DNA of 64,000 bases from JBLXBZ01 sp048265185 (lineage in GTDB: Bacteria > Pseudomonadota > Alphaproteobacteria > Rhizobiales > Stappiaceae), in NCBI GenBank assembly GCA_048265185.1, contig JBLXBZ010000003.1:496001-560000 (forward strand), in the 5' to 3' direction. Shown piece by piece: positions 43,731 through 52,439 of this stretch. The position numbers and the translations under genes were made by a program. Numbering within the stretch: the first letter of the stretch is position 1; every line of letters begins with the position of its first letter. The notes under the pieces were generated by a model that had not been told where the DNA came from, searched no databases, and was given only the letters and a program-made list of their open reading frames with translations.

Positions 43731-44885
43731 TTAATTCGCGTCTGTTTTTTCAAACAACGCGCCGCCCAGCACAAGGTCGTCTCTATGAACCATTTCCGCG
43801 CGGCCCGGGTGTCCGATGATGGCTTCGATTTCGCGGCTGTTGCGTCCCAAAATCATGCCCGCTTCGGTATAATCGTAAGCGACCAGTCCCCGGCCGATAT
43901 CGTGATCATGGGAGTCAAGGATTTTGACGGCGTCGCCGCGTGTGAATTCTCCGTCCACTTTGCGCACGCCCGCGGGCAGCAGGCTTTTGCCCTTCGCCAA
44001 GGCGGCCACGGCTCCTGCGTCAAGATATAAAGTTCCACGCGGCTCAAGGTGTCCGCCGATCCAGGCTTTGCGCGCGCTGGCCGGCGTGGACTTCGCCAGG
44101 AACCAGGTTGAGCGCGCGCCGTCGTCAATGGCTTTAAGCGGGTTCAGGTCCTTGCCCGAGGCGATCACCATCATTGTTCCGGCGGAGGTGGCGATTTTCG
44201 CGGCGTCGATTTTTGTTTTCATGCCACCGCGCGAAAGCTCTGATCCGGCCGCGCCGGCCATGGCTTCGATTTCCGGCGTTATCATGGGAACTTCGGGCAG
44301 ATGGACGGCGTTCGGGTTCGTCGCCGGCGGCGCCGTATAGAGACCGTCGATGTCCGACAGAAGAACGAGGCAATCCGCGCTCGCCATGGTGGCGACGCGC
44401 GCGGCCAAGCGGTCGTTGTCGCCATAGCGGATCTCCGAGGTGGCGACGGTGTCATTTTCATTGACGATGGGAACCGCGCCAAGCTTCAGGAGGGTCGCTA
44501 GCGTTTCGCGGGCGTTGAGGTATCGACGCCGTTCTTCCGTGTCGCCCAAAGTGAGCAGAATTTGCCCTGCGGTGAGGTCATGCTGGCGCAGGCACTCGCC
44601 ATAGGCTTGCCCCAGAGCGATCTGGCCCACGGCCGCCGCCGCTTGCGCCTGCTCCAGTCGCAAGGGACCGCTCGGCAGGTTCAAAACGCCGCGCCCGAGC
44701 GCTATGGCGCCGGATGAAACGACGATCAGCTCGGCTCCGTTTTTTGCAAGCGCATGCAGATCGTCAACAAGCGCAGCCAGCCAGTCGCGTTTCAGCTCCC
44801 CGCGCTCAACCAGAAGCGCGGAGCCGATTTTAATGACGATACGTTTGTGATCCTGAAGCCGCCGTCCGGCGGGAAGCATGGACAT
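43731..44885 (-). CDS. proB: Glutamate 5-kinase ProB
   Basis: First step of proline synthesis and usual target of proline feedback. It is 384 residues: an amino-acid kinase domain (KRIVIKIGSALLVERG, ELIVVSSGAIALG, NENDTVATSEIRYGDNDRLA, GTGG-like SRGGMKTKIDAAKIA) and a C-terminal PUA domain from about 285 (GTLYLDAGAVAALAKGKSLL). I chose the ATG at 44885, with GAGG ahead, which starts just after the obg stop. Confidence 0.96.
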   Translation of the reverse strand: MSMLPAGRRLQDHKRIVIKIGSALLVERGELKRDWLAALVDDLHALAKNGAELIVVSSGAIALGRGVLNLPSGPLRLEQAQAAAAVGQIALGQAYGECLRQHDLTAGQILLTLGDTEERRRYLNARETLATLLKLGAVPIVNENDTVATSEIRYGDNDRLAARVATMASADCLVLLSDIDGLYTAPPATNPNAVHLPEVPMITPEIEAMAGAAGSELSRGGMKTKIDAAKIATSAGTMMVIASGKDLNPLKAIDDGARSTWFLAKSTPASARKAWIGGHLEPRGTLYLDAGAVAALAKGKSLLPAGVRKVDGEFTRGDAVKILDSHDHDIGRGLVAYDYTEAGMILGRNSREIEAIIGHPGRAEMVHRDDLVLGGALFEKTDAN

Positions 44886-44893
44886 AACAAACC

Positions 44894-45937
44894 TCAGGGA
44901 CGCCAATTTTCGGTCTGGGGGCTGGGAACCATATTGGCCGCGTCCTGCTTGTCCTGATCAATTCGGCGAATGATCATGCGCAAGGTGCGGTCAATATTTT
45001 CCCGGCTTGCGGAGGAAATGACCAATGGAGGCTGCCCGCAGGCCTTCTCCAGCAGTTTCAGTTTTTCCTCGCGCAACTCCGCCGACAGCGCGTCTGCTTT
45101 TGACAGAGCGACGATTTCAGGCTTTTCCGCCAAGCCGGCGCCATAGGCCTCCAGCTCGCCGCGCACAACGCGGTAGGCTTCGGCCGGATCGTCTTGAGCG
45201 CCGTCGATAAGGTGGAGTAAGACGCGGGTGCGCTCCACATGCCCCAGAAAGCGATCGCCAAGTCCAACGCCTTCATGCGCGCCTTCAATCAGGCCGGGAA
45301 TGTCGGCGAGAACGAAGCCGCGCCCGTCGATTTCAACGACGCCCAGATTAGGATGCAGCGTGGTGAAAGGATAATCGGCGATTTTCGGCTTGGCGGAAGA
45401 TACCGCGGCGAGAAAGGTTGATTTTCCCGCGTTGGGCAAACCGACGAGACCGGCGTCGGCGATGAGCTTCAAGCGCAGCCAGATCCATTTCTCCTCTCCT
45501 TCAAGGCCAGGGTTGGCGCGCCGCGGCGCCTGATTTGTCGCCGTCTTGAAATGGGCGTTGCCAAAACCGCCATTGCCGCCGCGCAGCAGCAGCACCTTTT
45601 GCCCCACTTCGGTGAAATCCGCGATTTGGGTTTCGCCGTCTTCTTCGAAAACCTCGGTGCCCACGGGAACTTTGAGCACGACGTCGTCGCCGCCGGCGCC
45701 GGTGCGGTTGCGGCCCATGCCATGGGTGCCGGTCTTAGCTTTGAAGTGTTGGGCGTAGCGGAAATCGATCAAAGTATTGAGACCGTCCACACATTCGATC
45801 CAGACATCGCCGCCGCGCCCGCCGTCGCCGCCGTCGGGGCCGCCGTATTCAATGTATTTCTCTCGGCGAAAAGACACGCTTCCGCCGCCGCCATCGCCGG
45901 AGCGTATATAAATTTTCGCCTGATCGAGAAATTTCAT
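44894..45937 (-). CDS. obgE: GTPase Obg/CgtA
   Basis: Ribosome-assembly and stress GTPase of 347 residues. The glycine-rich Obg fold is at the start (MKFLDQAKIYIRSGDGGGGS, GGPDGGDGGRGGDVW). The G domain from about 160 has GLPNAGKSTFLAAV, DIPGLIEGAHEGVGLG, ALSKADAL and SSASRENI. The ATG at 45937 starts the conserved sequence; the frame upstream to 46018 is unconserved-looking. No long C-terminal acidic tail. It opens the obg-proB-proA-nadD run. Confidence 0.96.
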   Translation of the reverse strand: MKFLDQAKIYIRSGDGGGGSVSFRREKYIEYGGPDGGDGGRGGDVWIECVDGLNTLIDFRYAQHFKAKTGTHGMGRNRTGAGGDDVVLKVPVGTEVFEEDGETQIADFTEVGQKVLLLRGGNGGFGNAHFKTATNQAPRRANPGLEGEEKWIWLRLKLIADAGLVGLPNAGKSTFLAAVSSAKPKIADYPFTTLHPNLGVVEIDGRGFVLADIPGLIEGAHEGVGLGDRFLGHVERTRVLLHLIDGAQDDPAEAYRVVRGELEAYGAGLAEKPEIVALSKADALSAELREEKLKLLEKACGQPPLVISSASRENIDRTLRMIIRRIDQDKQDAANMVPSPQTENWRP

Positions 45938-46198
45938 TTTCTTAACTCTTTGTGCTCTGGTTGTTCGTCGCCCGGTGAGGAGCGCTGGCGCTTGCGTGTT
46001 CAACAGTTCAGCCGTCATGATATCATGAAGCTGACCGCTCGCGTCATTCGCGTCCTAGCTACTCCCGCAGTTCTTGCACCAATAGGAGCGTTCTGCCAAT
46101 AACCGATGGACAATGTTTTTTGCAAATCATGGCTTTCCCGGTTCATTAAACCCGTCGTGTGGATGGATCATGATTAAATTCTCCACCTCGCCGCCGCG

Positions 46199-46801
46199 TC
46201 ACGCGCGCCTCCAACGTTTCAGCGCAAGCCAGGTTTTTCGATCAAGGTTAAACCGTTCAACCGAGACCACGCCGCCGGCTCCCAGAGAGCGTAACATGCT
46301 TAGGTCGCGATATTGATACCCAGACTTGATTATGACCCGCCGCGAGGCCGGGTTATTGACGCGGCACGTGGCGTGCAGCGTATCCAAAGATGTGTGGGTA
46401 AAGGCGTGGTCGGTGAGCATTTGCGCTGCTTCGGTGGCGTAGCCTTGTCCCCAGAATGGCTCTCCGATCCAGTACCCAAGATGAACGGCGTCGCCGTCTT
46501 TCGAAGGGCCGTAGCCGCCGGCTCCAATAAACCGTCCCGTTGATATCAGACGAATGGCGAAATAAGCTTGATTGTCGACGATGTTCTGCGCGCGAGAAAT
46601 CAGTTTCTTAGCGTCGTCAAGACCAAAAGGGTGTGGCATGGTTGCCAACATGGACGCGATGGAGCGATTATTGGCGAGATAAACAATATCGGCCAAATCG
46701 TCTGAGCGTGGCATGTCTAGCCGGATGTGATGTCCGTCCTGCGGCGTTTGCGCCGCCGTGTAACTGCTTTCCAGTGCGTAATCTTCAAAATCTGCAACCA
46801 T
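46199..46801 (-). CDS. GNAT-family N-acetyltransferase
   Basis: A 200-residue acetyltransferase of the RimJ/RimL type. The acetyl-CoA region is YWIGEPFWGQGYATEAAQML, with ATCRVNNPASRRVIIKSGYQ near the end and FIGAGGYGPSKDGDAVHLG in the middle. The ATG has GGAGG 5 bases ahead and lies only 17 bases past the rpmA terminator. Substrate unknown: RimJ/RimL relatives acetylate protein N-termini, others small molecules. Confidence 0.88.
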   Translation of the reverse strand: MVADFEDYALESSYTAAQTPQDGHHIRLDMPRSDDLADIVYLANNRSIASMLATMPHPFGLDDAKKLISRAQNIVDNQAYFAIRLISTGRFIGAGGYGPSKDGDAVHLGYWIGEPFWGQGYATEAAQMLTDHAFTHTSLDTLHATCRVNNPASRRVIIKSGYQYRDLSMLRSLGAGGVVSVERFNLDRKTWLALKRWRRA

Positions 46802-46818
46802 GACGCCCTCCGGCGATG

Positions 46819-46849
46819 AAAAAAGGGGGAGATGGCGCCCATCTCCCCC
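46819..46849 (-). terminator. Terminator of the rplU-rpmA operon
   Basis: A perfect 11-base stem (GGGGGAGATGG and its complement, 46825-46849) with a 3-base loop, followed on the minus strand by six Ts. A textbook intrinsic terminator, 76 bases after the rpmA stop. Transcription into the acetyltransferase gene must read through it. Confidence 0.9.
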
Positions 46850-46925
46850 GATCTTCTGATCTTGCCGGTCTTATCGAACCGTTGGGGTCGTTTGGACGCC
46901 AACGGTTCGAAATGACACGTCAGCT

Positions 46926-47195
46926 TTACTCCGCAGCAGCCATCGCCGGGAGCACATTAATAAATGTTCGGCCGTTGGATTTCACTTGGAAGCTGACTTT
47001 GCCTTCCACGGTTGCGAAGATCGTGTGATCTTTGCCCATGCCGACGCCAGCGCCCGGATGCCACTTCGTGCCGCGTTGACGCGCGATGATGTTGCCTGGG
47101 ATCACCAGTTCATCGCCGTATTTCTTGATGCCGAGACGGCGTCCTGCGGTATCGCGACCGTTACGCGACGAGCCGCCTGCTTTTTTATGAGCCAT
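46926..47195 (-). CDS. rpmA: 50S ribosomal protein L27
   Basis: Large-subunit protein reaching the peptidyl-transferase centre. It is 89 residues with the conserved AHKKAGGSSRNGRDTAGRRL at the N-terminus and RQRGTKWHPGAGVGMGKDHT in the middle. No N-terminal cleavable extension of the Firmicutes kind. It lies 45 bases after rplU. Confidence 0.98.
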   Translation of the reverse strand: MAHKKAGGSSRNGRDTAGRRLGIKKYGDELVIPGNIIARQRGTKWHPGAGVGMGKDHTIFATVEGKVSFQVKSNGRTFINVLPAMAAAE

Positions 47196-47240
47196 AAGGA
47201 ATTTCCTCGTCTAATTTGTGCGTTAAAAGGACGGGCGGGA

Positions 47241-47807
47241 TTATTTCCCAGCCAGTTCCTTCGCTTGCTCAATCCAGTTGTCGCGCTCGAAACGACCTTT
47301 GAGGCCGGTTTCTTCTTCAACGCGGGCGATATCGTCGGCGGAGAATGAAGCGATCTGCGCATAGGTTGTCACCCCAGCGGCGATCAGCTTTTTCTCCATG
47401 GCGGGGCCAAGACCGGTTAGTTTTTTCAGGTCGTCGCCGGAAGCGTCTTTAGCTGCGGCTTTCGCAGGGGTCGCCTTCTTCGCCGGCTTTGCGCCGTCAG
47501 TCAGGATGTCGGTTACTTTCACAACCGTATAGGACTGACGGTGACCGTTGCGGCGGCGCGAATTCTGACGGCGACGCTTTTTGAAAATGATGATTTTGCG
47601 CGTGCGGCCCTGCTCGACGACTTCAGCGGCGACGCTTGCGCCGGCCACGAGAGGCATGCCGATTGTCGTTTCCGCGCCGTCTCCGAGCATCAGAACGTTG
47701 TCGAACGTAACCGTGTCGCCGGCTTCGCCTTCGATTTTTTCGATCTTGACCAAGTCATTCGTGGCTACGTGGTATTGCTTACCGCCAGTTTTAAATACTG
47801 CGAACAT
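47241..47807 (-). CDS. rplU: 50S ribosomal protein L21 with C-terminal extension
   Basis: The first 103 residues are L21 (MFAVFKTGGKQYHVATNDLV, KIIIFKKRRRQNSRRRNGHR). A lysine/alanine linker (about 105-130) leads to a helix-hairpin-helix-like domain (LKKLTGLGPAMEKKLIAAGV, then YAQIASFSADDIARVEEETG). Total 188 residues, against about 103 for plain L21. Such extensions are common in alphaproteobacteria; the role is not established. The ATG at 47807 is chosen over a GTG at 47816 that abuts the ribosome binding site. Confidence 0.95.
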   Translation of the reverse strand: MFAVFKTGGKQYHVATNDLVKIEKIEGEAGDTVTFDNVLMLGDGAETTIGMPLVAGASVAAEVVEQGRTRKIIIFKKRRRQNSRRRNGHRQSYTVVKVTDILTDGAKPAKKATPAKAAAKDASGDDLKKLTGLGPAMEKKLIAAGVTTYAQIASFSADDIARVEEETGLKGRFERDNWIEQAKELAGK

Positions 47808-48310
47808 GTCTTGCACGTCCTTCTTTTCGTTTTTGTAACGCCCCGGCGTCCATTTTGGAAATCAGGGGCTTCGCCCGAATCCTTCGGCGCCGCTGAATGG
47901 GCAATGTCTCGGCCAGATGGCGGGGGACGTTGACCCGGCGGGCTTTTGCAATCCAGCACGATGATGTTTGCGTTTGTAAACGCTAATGATCAGACTGGAT
48001 CTCCAGACAGCGTCCGCAGGATCGTAAATCCCGGGAAGTCGTCGATGTCTGGGTTGAAAACCTAGGATATCGATAAGAATGATTCATCATCATTCATCTC
48101 AAAGCCGGTGCACTATACTCAGCCGAGAAGTGAAGTCAATGCAGGAGTCTTCAGCGCGTTCATTTTTTGGGGCTGCGTGGGCGCGCGTCAGGGACGAAAA
48201 TCATATTTAATTCGATGACGAAAATTAACGATTGCGCAACTTGAGATACGTACAAAGCCGTAATTTTTAGCGTGAGCATGTCGTGACTGCAAATTCAAGG
48301 GCTTTTACTT
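47808..48310 (+). other. Intergenic region between rplU and chemoreceptor gene
   Basis: About 500 bases without a credible gene. It holds the divergent promoters of rplU and the chemoreceptor. A short inverted repeat, AATGAT-N5-ATCATT (48078-48094), is the only site I noticed; its meaning is unclear. Confidence 0.5.
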
Positions 48311-49792
48311 ATGAACTGGTTCTCTTCGCTCCGGACACCCGCCTCCACTTTAGAGGCTGTTGGCCGCTCATTCGCGATGGTTGAATTTACGCCTGATGGT
48401 AAAATATTGACGGCGAACGACAATTTTCTAAAGGTCGTCGGTTATGGTCTTGTAGAGCTGCAAGGCGCGCATCACGGTATTTTGGTGAGGGATCAGGACA
48501 AGGCCGCCCCTGCCTATGGAGAATTCTGGGCGGCTCTGGCGGGGGGCGAGGCGCAATCGGGGGAAGTTCGGCGGATTACAAAGAGTGGCTCGGACGTCTG
48601 GTTGCAGGCCAGTTACATGCCTGTTTTCAATAAGGCGGGCAAAACCGTGAAGGTGGTTAAACTTGCCGTTGACGTCACGCTGGAGAAACGGCGCAGCCTT
48701 GAGGTGGCCAGCCAGCTTCAGGCCATTGATCGATCTCAAGCGGTGATCTCATTCAATCTCGACAGTGAAGTTCTTGACGCAAATGAGAATTTCCTCTCGG
48801 CGGTTGGATATTCTTTGGAAGAGATCGTGGGGCGGCGTCATAGTATTTTTATTGACGCGGAGGCGCGTGAAAGCAAGGAATATCAGGCGTTTTGGGATAG
48901 TTTGCGATCGGGAGAATTTCAAAGCGGCGAATACAAACGCATAGGCAAGAACGGCAAAGAGGTTTGGCTTCAGGCCACTTATACGCCTATCGTTGACGAG
49001 AGCGGGCGTTTGATCAAAGTGATTAAATTCGCTACTGATTGCACCGAGAGAATTCTTCGCCGGCTTCATCGTGAAAAAACCCAGCTTGAAATCGATAGAG
49101 ATCTTCAGAATATGGGAGGTTCAATCGCCGATGCGAACGCTCAAGCGGCGAGCGCTTCCGCCTCTTCAGAGCAAACCTCCAGCAATGTTCAGTCCGTAGC
49201 CGCGGCGGCGCAGGAGCTTGTCGCTTCCATTGAGGAAATTACGCGTCAAGTTGATCAGGCCATGACCATTTCGCAACAGGCCGTAGAAGAAGCCGAATCT
49301 TCCTCCGTCGTTATGTCTAATCTAGCTTCCGACGCGCAAAAAATAGGTGAAGTAATTGAGTTGATTGAAAATATTGCAAGCCAAACCAATCTTTTGGCGC
49401 TCAACGCGACCATTGAAGCGGCGCGCGCCGGCGAGGCGGGAAGGGGGTTCGCCGTGGTGGCGACCGAGGTCAAAACCTTGGCTTCTCAAACCTCTCGGGC
49501 GACAGAGGAAATCAATGCTCAGATTCTTTCCGTGCAGAACTCCACTTCGATGGCGGAGGCGGCCATCGCCAATATTAAAGGGGTGATCCGGAAAATCAGT
49601 GACATTTCGACGGGAATATCGTCAGCCATCGAAGAGCAATCCTCGGTTACGCGGGATATTTCGCAGAACATGCACTATGCTTCCTCCGGCGTGAATTCGA
49701 TTGCGGGAAATATCCAAAAACTTTCGCAGATTACTTCTGAAGTCGAGGCGCAGACGTTGAAGGTGAGGGAAATTTCCAAATCAATCGTGTGA
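48311..49792 (+). CDS. Soluble methyl-accepting chemotaxis protein with two PAS domains
   Basis: A 493-residue chemoreceptor without membrane segments or HAMP domain, so probably cytoplasmic or attached to arrays. Two PAS-PAC modules (about 20-130 and 140-255) each have an F..DG.I/L..N..FL..VGY core (TPDGKILTANDNFLKVVGYG; SEVLDANENFLSAVGYSLEE). The signalling domain (about 270-490) has the hairpin tip IENIASQTNLLALNATIEAA then RAGEAGRGFAVVATEVKTLA. PAS cores may bind FAD or heme to sense redox or oxygen; no ligand residue is certain. No conserved CheR-binding pentapeptide at the end. Confidence 0.92.
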   Translation: MNWFSSLRTPASTLEAVGRSFAMVEFTPDGKILTANDNFLKVVGYGLVELQGAHHGILVRDQDKAAPAYGEFWAALAGGEAQSGEVRRITKSGSDVWLQASYMPVFNKAGKTVKVVKLAVDVTLEKRRSLEVASQLQAIDRSQAVISFNLDSEVLDANENFLSAVGYSLEEIVGRRHSIFIDAEARESKEYQAFWDSLRSGEFQSGEYKRIGKNGKEVWLQATYTPIVDESGRLIKVIKFATDCTERILRRLHREKTQLEIDRDLQNMGGSIADANAQAASASASSEQTSSNVQSVAAAAQELVASIEEITRQVDQAMTISQQAVEEAESSSVVMSNLASDAQKIGEVIELIENIASQTNLLALNATIEAARAGEAGRGFAVVATEVKTLASQTSRATEEINAQILSVQNSTSMAEAAIANIKGVIRKISDISTGISSAIEEQSSVTRDISQNMHYASSGVNSIAGNIQKLSQITSEVEAQTLKVREISKSIV

Positions 49793-50132
49793 CGGGCGTG
49801 TTTTGTTGAGCGGCGCAATCTGGCGTCATGTTCATGCGGCGCTATGCGGCGTTATGTGGGAAAGGGCGTTATGTAGGGAAATGTGTCGCTGGCGGGGCCA
49901 GAACCCGCCCGGCGCGCGCCTCCTCCTGTAGCATCCCGTCTTCCGGCGTGATCCGCCGTCTGGAATGGCCGCCGTCCGAGGCGTTTCGTTTCGGCCGTTC
50001 GCCGCCAATTCTGAGCGTTGTTCGTTATTTCATCCACAGACGCGGATTTCTGCCGTTGCCCCCCTTGTGAATTGCGCTCGGCTTCGCTATTTTCCGCCCA
50101 CTCTGAGACCACGTTAAATACCTCAGATTTGC
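49793..50132 (+). other. Intergenic region between chemoreceptor and tRNA-Ser
   Basis: About 340 bases in which I find no gene or site beyond short repeats of the type GCGGCG. The tRNA promoter should lie near its right end. Confidence 0.5.
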
Positions 50133-50222
50133 GGAGAGGTGCCGGAGTGGTCGAACGGGGCGGTCTCGAAAACCGTTGTGCTGGTAACAGTACCTAGGGT
50201 TCGAATCCCTATCTCTCCGCCA
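50133..50222 (+). tRNA. tRNA-Ser (anticodon CGA)
   Basis: A complete class II tRNA, 90 bases with encoded CCA. The acceptor GGAGAGG pairs with the 3' TCTCTCC, the discriminator is G, the anticodon loop is CTCGAAA (anticodon CGA, reading UCG), there is a long variable arm, and the T arm contains GGTTCGAATCC. tRNA-Ser genes often serve as insertion points; the region to its right has an accessory character. Confidence 0.95.
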
Positions 50223-50611
50223 TTATCTTTTGAAAATACTTAGGTATTTTTCGATTTTATCGACATTACCCGCCAACCTACCCGCTATAAAGAAAACGCT
50301 AGAAATTCATCGCTATTTTGCGACCGGCTTCGTGCAAACTTATGTTGAAAGAATTGAAATTATTGATGGAGTTGAGCAAAGCCCCATCTTCTCTGGTCGA
50401 TGATGCGACCATGGTTCAGACAAAGCATATGGTTGCTCTTATCTCAGTCAACCTTGTGAACAAGCTCGCGCTTTAGCAGGCGTGCGGCGTTTCTTCCTGC
50501 GGCGACGTGGCAAATCGAATTGGGTTTGGGGGCGTTCGCATCGAGGTTGACGCCATAAAGATGAATGTCGCGGGTCATGTGAGCGCTTTGAGGCGGCGCG
50601 CTGCTATCGCT
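50223..50611 (+). other. Gene-poor region after tRNA-Ser
   Basis: About 390 bases without a supported gene. A 44-codon frame (about 50342-50476) has no ribosome binding site. The DNA is richer in A/T than its left side. No integrase or repeat of the tRNA 3' end was found here. Confidence 0.45.
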
Positions 50612-51013
50612 TTACACGGCCGCTTTCGCGCAGAGGTCTCGCCATTCCTGACTGTCGGCGCCCACTACGCATCGACCGTTTTCTCGCAGGTTCAGACGCA
50701 TGCGGCATCTTTTGACTTGGTCATCGAATTCATGCTGTGGGATGGTCCTGATCAGTTTCAGAAGCGTCTGGTTGAACGCGTCGCTTTCTTTTCGGAGAGT
50801 GTAGAAGACCCACTTGCCGTCTTTCTCAGGACGCACGAGGCCTGCTTTTTGCAAGATTTTCAGATTTCGCGAAACATTGTAATGTGTCTCGCCAAGCACA
50901 TCCATCGCTTCGGCGACGCATATGCGTTCGTCAATTTGCGCAAGCAGCCAGAACAGACGCAAGCGATTGGCGTCGGCAATGGCTTTCAAGGCTTCTACGT
51001 ACTGCGCGTCCAT
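50612..51013 (-). CDS. ArsR-family transcriptional regulator
   Basis: A 133-residue winged-helix regulator. The recognition region is ICVAEAMDVLGETHYNVSRN then LKILQKAGLVRPEKDGKWVF in the usual ArsR/SmtB form (about 8-85). The classic metal site ELCVCDL reads ERICVAEAM here, with one Cys instead of two. Three more Cys lie in the tail (CRMRLNLRENGRC and DLCAKAA), where other members bind As(III) or other metals. It is next to a permease gene, which fits metal or metalloid-regulated efflux. Confidence 0.85.
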   Translation of the reverse strand: MDAQYVEALKAIADANRLRLFWLLAQIDERICVAEAMDVLGETHYNVSRNLKILQKAGLVRPEKDGKWVFYTLRKESDAFNQTLLKLIRTIPQHEFDDQVKRCRMRLNLRENGRCVVGADSQEWRDLCAKAAV

Positions 51014-51083
51014 GGGGCTTCTCTCAGGAGGATTTCACTGGAATATTAGACAGACGCCGCCAGCTCAGCAACTCGGATCAGCT

Positions 51084-51308
51084 CTATTTTTCATCAGGGC
51101 CATCGCAGGATTGATCTTTTAGCAATCCAGCCAGAAACATCAGGATTCCTATCCCCGCGACAATCGCGGAATGCGTTCCGTGGAAGGTGAGTTCGGTTTT
51201 GCTCGCGCCAGAAAAATACGCGATCCAAAACAACGGGCAGCATATCCCCAGAAGCGTCACACAGGCGCCTGACCTGCATGAGGCGGGCATCCGTCGTTCT
51301 GCGATCAT
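51084..51308 (-). CDS. Small membrane protein between arsR-like gene and permease
   Basis: A 74-residue protein with two predicted helices (about 12-32, SGACVTLLGICCPLFWIAYF, and 42-60, AIVAGIGILMFLAGLL). It contains four Cys, including adjacent CC in the first helix. The start at 51308 is a guess; the frame is open to 51377. Located between the ArsR-type regulator and the permease on the same strand, so it is probably co-transcribed. No known family recognised. Confidence 0.55.
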   Translation of the reverse strand: MIAERRMPASCRSGACVTLLGICCPLFWIAYFSGASKTELTFHGTHSAIVAGIGILMFLAGLLKDQSCDGPDEK

Positions 51309-51476
51309 TTTTCGTCCAGCCCGCAAGATGTGCGTATATGGGCATAAATCGATTATTTTATTAATGAAATTAGGCATTTATGTTTCCGCCCTCGATAAAT
51401 TTTTTAGCGTTACTCCATACGTCGGAAGCTCTGTGCGAAACTTCCGCCGTATGAAATTCATCAGCGCGTTTTTCAG

Positions 51477-52439
51477 TCAGGCGATAACAAGGAAAATCCC
51501 TCCGCCCGTCATGGCCAGAACAAGGACCGTGAACACAAACGCCACGACGGCTTTGGGTTTGAGAACGGAAGAGATTATCGCGATCTCCGGCAAGCTGGCG
51601 CCGGTGCCGCCGATCAGTAGCGACATGGCCGCGCCCATGCTCATCCCTTTGGCGATCAGCACTTGCAGCAGGGGAAGGGCCATTTCGATTCGAAGATAGA
51701 GCGGAACGCCGATGACCGCAGCCACGGGAACGGCGTACCAGCTGTCGCCCCCCACGTATTTCTCCACCACTTCCGCAGGAAGAAAGGCGGCTGATAAGGC
51801 GCTGATGACGGCGCCGATCAGAACGTAAGGGGCGATACGCTTGAATAGCGCCCAGGCGAATGGCATTGACGCGCGCAGTCGATCACGATGAGCCGCGCCA
51901 GATCTGTCAGGATTTCGAACGCCACAGGCTGCCGCTGGCGCCGGGGCCGCACCGCACGCAGCGCTCTGATCGCCTCCGCAATTGACGTCTGGCGCGGAAA
52001 CGCCCCGCCGAACTTCATGCCTCAGCGGAGTGAAGCTGATGACGTAACCGGCGAGAATAGCGCCGCCAAGCGTTAGGGCGAGATAGATCGCCGTGGCTTT
52101 GAGGCCGAATGTGGCGAGGAGCAATCCTATAACGACGAAATTGCATAACGGCGCGGAAATCAAAAAGCCGAAAATAGTCCCCATAGAGGCGCCAACCTCG
52201 ACCATCCCCATGACCACAGGCACCATAGACGCGCTGCAAAATGGCGTCAGCGTGCCCAAAAGCGCCCCCATTAAAGGGCCCCGGCTTTCGTGTTTGGCAA
52301 GCTTTTTCTGAAGTTTGTCCTGCGGAATGTATTCTCTGACGATTCCAGTAATTATTGAGACGACCGCGATGATCAGCATCAAGGCTCCTCCAACGTGGAG
52401 GAACTCATTAATTGCTATCGTCCAAGGGGGTTGCTGCAT
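51477..52439 (-). CDS. YraQ/DUF318-family permease (ArsP-like)
   Basis: A 320-residue permease with about 8 hydrophobic segments. Motifs GTLTPFCSASMVPVVMGMVE and PLCNFVVIGLLLATFG in the first half and GVPLYLRIEMALPLLQVLIA in the second are those of the YraQ family, which includes the organoarsenical exporter ArsP. The loop between halves (about 145-185) is rich in Cys and Ala (NCGGDQSAACGAAPAPAAAC), a possible metal site. I chose the ATG at 52439; the upstream frame to 52523 is not membrane-like. With the neighbouring ArsR gene this suggests metalloid efflux. Confidence 0.85.
   Translation of the reverse strand: MQQPPWTIAINEFLHVGGALMLIIAVVSIITGIVREYIPQDKLQKKLAKHESRGPLMGALLGTLTPFCSASMVPVVMGMVEVGASMGTIFGFLISAPLCNFVVIGLLLATFGLKATAIYLALTLGGAILAGYVISFTPLRHEVRRGVSAPDVNCGGDQSAACGAAPAPAAACGVRNPDRSGAAHRDRLRASMPFAWALFKRIAPYVLIGAVISALSAAFLPAEVVEKYVGGDSWYAVPVAAVIGVPLYLRIEMALPLLQVLIAKGMSMGAAMSLLIGGTGASLPEIAIISSVLKPKAVVAFVFTVLVLAMTGGGIFLVIA

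Noticed and set aside
47241..47807. L21 fused to a helix-hairpin-helix domain as a novel fusion
   Set aside because: Long C-terminal extensions of this kind are widespread in alphaproteobacterial L21, so this is not new.
50133..50222. tRNA-Ser as attachment site of an island that includes the CRISPR locus
   Set aside because: I found no integrase and no second copy of the tRNA 3' end within the window, so there is no direct evidence.
50342..50476. A 44-codon frame after the tRNA
   Set aside because: No ribosome binding site, no domain, and composition like the surrounding noncoding DNA.
50507..51049. A 180-codon rightward frame opposite the ArsR-type regulator
   Set aside because: It is the mirror of a well-supported regulator gene, has no ribosome binding site and no recognisable domain.
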